A stretch of 64,000 nucleotides of DNA from Deltaproteobacteria bacterium (GTDB taxonomy: Bacteria > Myxococcota > Kuafuiibacteriia > Kuafuiibacteriales > Kuafuiibacteriaceae), in the NCBI GenBank assembly GCA_011526105.1, contig WYAZ01000191.1:1-64000 (forward strand), in the 5' to 3' direction. Positions 58,046 to 64,000 of this stretch are shown here, piece by piece. Position 1 is the stretch's first letter; every line of letters begins with the position of its first letter. The notes beneath the pieces were generated by a model. The model was not told the DNA's origin, did not search any database, and saw only the letters and a program-made list of their open reading frames with translations. The position numbers and the translations under genes are program-made.

Positions 58046-58645
58046 CTACCCGAGGGTCAGAGCACCGAGGCCGTAGAGCCGGGCCCGGAGCTCGACGACT
58101 CCCAGGCCGCTGGTGGTGCTGGTGGCGAAGACACGATCCGGCGGGGCCGAGAGCTCGGAGGCCATCCGAAGGACCGCTGGTTTCAGCTTTGATTTCGTGA
58201 TCTTATCGGCCTTGGTCAGCACGACCCACGTCGCTCGGGGCGGCGAGAGTCGTTCGCTGAGCCAAGCGTGGACCTCTTTGTCCTCGTCCTCGAGGGCTCG
58301 TCTGCTGTCGAGCAACAACAAAGCGACTCGCAGCGTGGGTCGGCCGAGGAGATACGACTCGATAAACCCCGGGAACTGGGAGCGGATCTTGTTGGGGGCG
58401 CGTGCGAAACCATAACCGGGCAGGTCCGTGAGCATCACGTGGCCCCCGTCCCGCTCGGACTCGAAGAAGTTGATCGTTTGAGTGCGGCCTGGGCTCTGCG
58501 AAGCGCGCGCGATGCGAGCGCCCGTCAGCGCGTTCAGCAGGCTGCTCTTTCCCACGTTGGAGCGCCCCAAGAAGGCCGCCTCTGGCCACTCGGTCTCTGG
58601 GAACCCTGACACGGCGGTAGCCGCGGTGATGAATCGAGTCCGCAT
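58046..58645 (-). CDS. engB: Ribosome biogenesis GTPase EngB (YsxC/YihA)
   Basis: 199 residues with all the GTPase boxes of the family: G1 GRSNVGKS (27-34), G2 SPGRTQT, G3 DLPGYGFA, and G4 TKADK. It assists 50S subunit assembly. Normal length. Divergent from ccmE. Confidence 0.95.
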   Translation of the reverse strand: MRTRFITAATAVSGFPETEWPEAAFLGRSNVGKSSLLNALTGARIARASQSPGRTQTINFFESERDGGHVMLTDLPGYGFARAPNKIRSQFPGFIESYLLGRPTLRVALLLLDSRRALEDEDKEVHAWLSERLSPPRATWVVLTKADKITKSKLKPAVLRMASELSAPPDRVFATSTTSGLGVVELRARLYGLGALTLG

Positions 58646-58813
58646 GCGGTGAGGTCCCGGGCCTCCGTCTGGGCCCCTTTCGCACCCGGATAGTCGCGGG
58701 TAGGTCAGGAATCAATCGCAATCTCCAGTGTTTCCGCCTTGGCTAGACGCGGCGGGCTCGGGCAGTATCCCCTTCGCCCCATGGCTCGGAACTTGCGAGC
58801 CGAAAGGAGCATC

Positions 58814-59257
58814 ATGCTCGGACGAAAAGGCATTCAGATAGCGGTCTCGTTCCTGCTCATTGGCGGGTCGCTCACCTACCTCCTCTCGAGCTCCCTCTCC
58901 GAAGAGATGGAGTACTTCCACCCCGCCGACGCGGTCATGGTCAAGCGGGCCGAGCTCACGAACCAACGCATCCGGATGGGTGGCTTCGTGCTCAAGGACT
59001 CCATCCTCCAAAAGACGGGCACGCTCGAGTACCAGTTCGAGGTGAAGCCGGTGCCGCAGATGCTCAAGTACCCGGAGGTGGCGAACCAGACGATGACCGT
59101 GCGCTACGCAGGGGTGGTGCCGGACACCTTCAAGGACGACGCCGAGGTCATCGTCTCAGGCAAGCTCGGTGAAGACGGTGTCTTCCATGCTACGGATCTG
59201 CTCGCCAAGTGCCCGTCCAAGTACGAGGCCGAGGAAAAGACGAAGGGAACTTATTAG
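58814..59257 (+). CDS. ccmE: CcmE heme chaperone, CxxxY variant
   Basis: 147 residues from ATG 58814, chosen because ggag lies 4-7 nt upstream; a longer start at 58781 lacks this. An N-terminal membrane helix (IAVSFLLIGGSLTYLL) is followed by the OB-fold domain of CcmE (VRYAGVVPDTFKDDAEVIVSGKL). The heme site in ordinary CcmE reads AKHDENY; here it is AKCPSKY, so C133 replaces the covalent histidine and Y137 is kept, making the CxxxY type. It would bind heme for CcmF. First of a likely six-gene maturation operon. Confidence 0.93.
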   Translation: MLGRKGIQIAVSFLLIGGSLTYLLSSSLSEEMEYFHPADAVMVKRAELTNQRIRMGGFVLKDSILQKTGTLEYQFEVKPVPQMLKYPEVANQTMTVRYAGVVPDTFKDDAEVIVSGKLGEDGVFHATDLLAKCPSKYEAEEKTKGTY

Positions 59258-61318
<2,061 letters not shown>

Positions 61319-61383
61319 CCCCGGCTCTCTGCCTTGACGCGAATGCCGCCCCCTGATTCCATGCGCGCCATCGAGACCGAGAC

Positions 61384-62037
61384 GTGAGCAGCGCGACCGC
61401 CCACAGCAGCCGCCGCGCCGACCGAGCGCTGATCTTCGTCGAGGCGCTCGTGGGCCTCGGCGTGGTCGCTGCGGTCGTCGGCAAGTCCTACGGGGCCGCT
61501 TCCACCGTCACGTTCATTCTGACCGGGCTCGCGCTGGCCTTCACCGTGGTCGTAGCGGCGCGCATGTTCACCGCGCTCAAGGACGAGACCCTGGATGTCC
61601 CGGGGCGAATGCAGGACCTCGCCCGAGAGGAGCTCGAGCACGAGAAGCTCATCTTGCTTCAAGGCATCAAGGAGTTCGAGGCCGACGCCGCGCAGGGCAA
61701 GGTCGACACGGAAGACTACGAGAGCCTGAGGCGCACCGCCGAGGCCCGGGCGGTCGAGATCCTGCGCACGCTCCAGGACAGCGACGCCCAGTACATGCAG
61801 CGGGCCGAGGAGCTCATTCGCAAGCGCACGGGCGGGAAAAAAGTCTCCACCGTCGCTCCGCCCAAAGACGCGCCCGCCGCCCCGCCGCCGGCGGCGTCCG
61901 CCGACAGCGGGTCCAAGACCATTCGCTTCATCGAGTCGAACGATCGTCTCGTGTGCTCGCAGTGCGGGGGCGAGAACGAGGCCGACGGCCGTTTCTGCGT
62001 AGGCTGCGGCAAGCTGCGGGCGGAGGCCAGCGCGTGA
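61384..62037 (+). CDS. Membrane protein with C-terminal zinc ribbon in the ccm operon
   Basis: 217 residues, GTG start 65 nt after ccmF. Two N-terminal helices (LIFVEALVGLGVVAAVVG, STVTFILTGLALAFTVVVA) anchor the protein. A coiled-coil region follows (LAREELEHEKLILLQGIKEFEAD, RRTAEARAVEILRTLQD), then an Ala/Pro linker and a C-terminal zinc ribbon (CSQCG...CVGCG). The ribbon should be cytosolic. Position suggests an accessory factor for cytochrome maturation, but no known CcmH, CcmG or CcmI motif is present. GTGA overlap with the next gene. Confidence 0.7.
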   Translation: MSSATAHSSRRADRALIFVEALVGLGVVAAVVGKSYGAASTVTFILTGLALAFTVVVAARMFTALKDETLDVPGRMQDLAREELEHEKLILLQGIKEFEADAAQGKVDTEDYESLRRTAEARAVEILRTLQDSDAQYMQRAEELIRKRTGGKKVSTVAPPKDAPAAPPPAASADSGSKTIRFIESNDRLVCSQCGGENEADGRFCVGCGKLRAEASA

Positions 62038-62936
62038 GTCACAGCCTGCTCGCCCTCGCAGCCGCGCTCCTCCTTCCCGCGCAAGGCGGCCCGCCCGGTC
62101 AACCCGCCTCGCAGCCCGCCTCGCAGCCGGGCGCGATCACCAAAGACCTCACCGGCGTGAGCGCCCAAGTCACCGTCATCCACGAGCTGGGCGATCAGGC
62201 CCTGCGTACGCAGGAGAGCTGGACCATCGCCCACAACGGAAGCGCGGCCATCGATCCTTCGGTCCTGACCGTGCAGTATCCGGCCATTCGCCTCTTGAAG
62301 CTCGACGACGACGTCCAGGGCTTCGAGGCGGCCGAGGACCGCCAGACCGTCAAGGCCACGCGCCCCCTCTCGCCCGGTATGGGCTCTTTCGCAGGCGCGT
62401 ATATCTTGGATACCCAGCGCGGCACCGCCTCGTACAAGCGGCGCTTTCCGGTGGAGGTCGAGGTCCTTCGAGTCATCCTCGAGGAAGCGCCCAACCTCAG
62501 CGTCACTTCCAACATCGAGGCCACGCGGCGCAATCGCGACCTCAACGGCATCAAGTTCGCCATCTGGGACTTCGCACGGATTCCTGCGAACCAAGAGGTC
62601 TCCATCGAGATCAAAGGCATCCCTTACAAACCCGTCTGGCCGACGCAGCTCACCATGCTGATCGGCGCTCTGATCGTGCTGTGGGCATTCTGGGCGGTCC
62701 GTTCCGGCAAGGTGCCCGGCGGTGAGCTGTCCTCGAGTAAGAGCCCGCTGTCGGCCGGGGCTCGAAAGGACCGCATCCTCCGGGCCATCGAGCTCCTCGA
62801 TGAAGACCTGGATCGCGAGAAGGTCAGCGAGAACCGCTACAAGAGGCGTCACGAGGACCTCACCAGGCAGCTCGCTGTGGTGCTCCGTGAGCTCGACCTC
62901 GAGGGCCAAGCCCAACCCGCCGCTCGGAAGGAGTGA
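62034..62936 (+). CDS. Secreted beta-domain protein with C-terminal TM helix in the ccm operon
   Basis: 300 residues from GTG 62034. Signal peptide (LLALAAALLLPAQG), a beta-rich domain (about 40-195; SAQVTVIHELGDQALRTQESW, VEVEVLRVILEEAPNLSV) and a transmembrane helix (LTMLIGALIVLWAFWAV). A charged coiled-coil tail (RKDRILRAIELLDEDLDREKVSENRYKRR) would lie in the cytosol. The coiled coil could contact the neighbouring zinc-ribbon protein. No named family is recognised. It overlaps the upstream gene by 4 nt and precedes ccmA by 9 nt. Confidence 0.68.
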   Translation: MSHSLLALAAALLLPAQGGPPGQPASQPASQPGAITKDLTGVSAQVTVIHELGDQALRTQESWTIAHNGSAAIDPSVLTVQYPAIRLLKLDDDVQGFEAAEDRQTVKATRPLSPGMGSFAGAYILDTQRGTASYKRRFPVEVEVLRVILEEAPNLSVTSNIEATRRNRDLNGIKFAIWDFARIPANQEVSIEIKGIPYKPVWPTQLTMLIGALIVLWAFWAVRSGKVPGGELSSSKSPLSAGARKDRILRAIELLDEDLDREKVSENRYKRRHEDLTRQLAVVLRELDLEGQAQPAARKE

Positions 62937-62945
62937 CCGGTTCGC

Positions 62946-63683
62946 GTGGCTAGCGACCCTCCCTCGCGACCACCTCTGCCTTTCGCCGAGGCCCGGGGTG
63001 TCTCCAAGGTCTTTGGGCGTCAACGCGCGCTGCATCAGGTCGATCTCAAGCTTCACCCCGGTCGGGTCACTGCGCTCCTCGGCCCCAACGGCTCCGGCAA
63101 GACCACCCTCCTGAGCCTCTTCTCCACGCTGTCGCGGCCGACCTCGGGCACGATGCACTTTGGCGAGCTTCCGCCCGAGCGCGCCAAGGAGGCCCGCGGC
63201 GCCATCGGGCTGCTGTCACACCATGCGATGGCCTACGGCGATCTCTCCGCGCTCGAGAACGTCACCTTCTACGCACGGCTGTATGAGGTGAAGGAGCCCC
63301 AGGCGCAGGCCGAGGCCCTGCTCCGTGAGTTTGGGCTCGAGGACGCGATGCATCGCGCGGCCGGCACCTTCTCTCGCGGCATGCTTCAGAGACTTGGACT
63401 CGCGCGCGCGCTCGTCAGCGCCCCTTCGCTGGTCTTGCTCGATGAACCCTTCACCGGTCTCGACCAACGCTCATGCCAGCGCGTGGTGGAGAAGGTGCGC
63501 GCGCTCCGCGAACAAGGCGCCATGGTGCTGCTCGTCTCCCACGACCTGGGTTTGGTCGCCGACCTCGCGGACGAAGCGGTGCTGCTCACCCGCGGTCGCG
63601 TAAGGCACCAGCTCTCGGGCTGGGAAAGCGGTGAAGCGCTCCGCGCCGCCTACGCGGAGCACGCAGAGGGCGCGGCGGGATGA
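62946..63683 (+). CDS. ccmA: Heme exporter ATPase CcmA
   Basis: 245 residues from GTG. An ABC ATPase with Walker A GPNGSGKTTLL, a signature segment FSRGMLQRLGLARAL, Walker B LVLLDEPFTGLD and the switch histidine in LLVSHDL. With CcmB it powers release of heme-loaded CcmE. Stop overlaps the ccmB ATG. Confidence 0.93.
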   Translation: MASDPPSRPPLPFAEARGVSKVFGRQRALHQVDLKLHPGRVTALLGPNGSGKTTLLSLFSTLSRPTSGTMHFGELPPERAKEARGAIGLLSHHAMAYGDLSALENVTFYARLYEVKEPQAQAEALLREFGLEDAMHRAAGTFSRGMLQRLGLARALVSAPSLVLLDEPFTGLDQRSCQRVVEKVRALREQGAMVLLVSHDLGLVADLADEAVLLTRGRVRHQLSGWESGEALRAAYAEHAEGAAG

Positions 63684-64000
63684 ACGTGGTGCTCCGCCAG
63701 GCCCTGATCATCTGCGCGAAGGACCTCCGCATGGAGCTCCGAAGCCGCGAGGTCGTGCTCGCCATGGCCTACTTCGGCATCCTCGTGGTGCTGATCTTCT
63801 CCTTCGCCTTCCCGGTCTTCAGCGGCGCGGTCTCGAGGGAGCAGGTCGTCGCCGGCATCTTGTGGATCTCGATCACCTTCGCGGGCACGCTCGGACTCCA
63901 GCGGGCCTTTGAACGTGAACGCGAGGGCGACTGCATCCGGGCGCTGCTGCTCTCGCCGGTACCGCGGCCCTCGATCTTCTTGGGCAAGGTCTTCGGCATG
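63680..64000 (+). CDS. ccmB: Heme exporter membrane subunit CcmB (partial, cut by window end)
   Basis: The first 107 codons, still open at the window end. The sequence LIICAKDLRMELRSREVVLAMAYFGILVVLIFSFAF and the FERERE motif match the CcmB N-terminus. ATG overlaps the ccmA stop. Confidence 0.9.
   Translation, partial: MNVVLRQALIICAKDLRMELRSREVVLAMAYFGILVVLIFSFAFPVFSGAVSREQVVAGILWISITFAGTLGLQRAFEREREGDCIRALLLSPVPRPSIFLGKVFGM

Overview
The window is high-GC DNA, densely packed with genes on both strands. It looks like a chromosome segment from a Myxococcota-type (former deltaproteobacterial) bacterium. The signs are three large Pkn2-like Ser/Thr kinases (two with C-terminal PEGA domains), many predicted lipoproteins with signal-peptidase II boxes, a DUF4388/PATAN protein, PilZ and FHA signalling proteins, and a large battery of multiheme c-type cytochromes with the System I maturation genes. 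The phylum is an inference from gene content; no rRNA or tRNA gene was found to anchor it.

Layout. 0.1-12 kb: purN, an FAD-type oxidoreductase, a lipoprotein, ridA next to a bifunctional Rsh (SpoT-like) enzyme, a Ser/Thr kinase, and a three-gene overlapping operon (lipoprotein, GH113-like hydrolase, degenerate amidohydrolase). 11.8-12.8 kb: about 960 bp without a convincing gene. 12.8-23 kb: a double zinc-ribbon protein with two CcmI-like domains, a DUF4388 protein, a lipoprotein, an adenosine-deaminase-family protein, a giant kinase and ffh. 23-34.5 kb: an O-antigen-ligase-like protein, an orphan LivK-like binding protein, a PilZ protein, an S55 (SpoIVB-type) protease coupled to a beta-propeller protein, and other secreted proteins. 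34.5-42 kb: a sugar transferase, a compact RsbW-RsbV-RsbU partner-switching module, a kinase operon and a small basic protein. 42-44.4 kb: lon.

44.5-53.1 kb is the most striking part: seven same-strand genes that overlap or abut throughout and carry 65 heme-attachment motifs by my count. They encode an OmcA/MtrC-family decaheme lipoprotein with a collagen-like segment, a 13-heme CxxCH/CX4CH lipoprotein, a NapC/NirT-like membrane tetraheme protein, a small membrane protein, a putative outer-membrane beta-barrel, a 13-heme lipoprotein and a 25-heme anchored protein. The set looks like a complete inner-membrane-to-cell-surface electron conduit. It ends in a REP-like palindrome that touches the stop codons of both flanking genes.

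53-64 kb: an amino-acid dehydrogenase, a kelch-like lipoprotein with a PEGA/TPR partner, engB, and a cytochrome c maturation operon (ccmE, ccmF, two unfamiliar membrane proteins, ccmA, ccmB cut by the window end). CcmE carries the CxxxY haem-binding variant instead of the usual histidine. The cytochrome cluster and its probable maturation machinery therefore lie within about 6 kb of each other.
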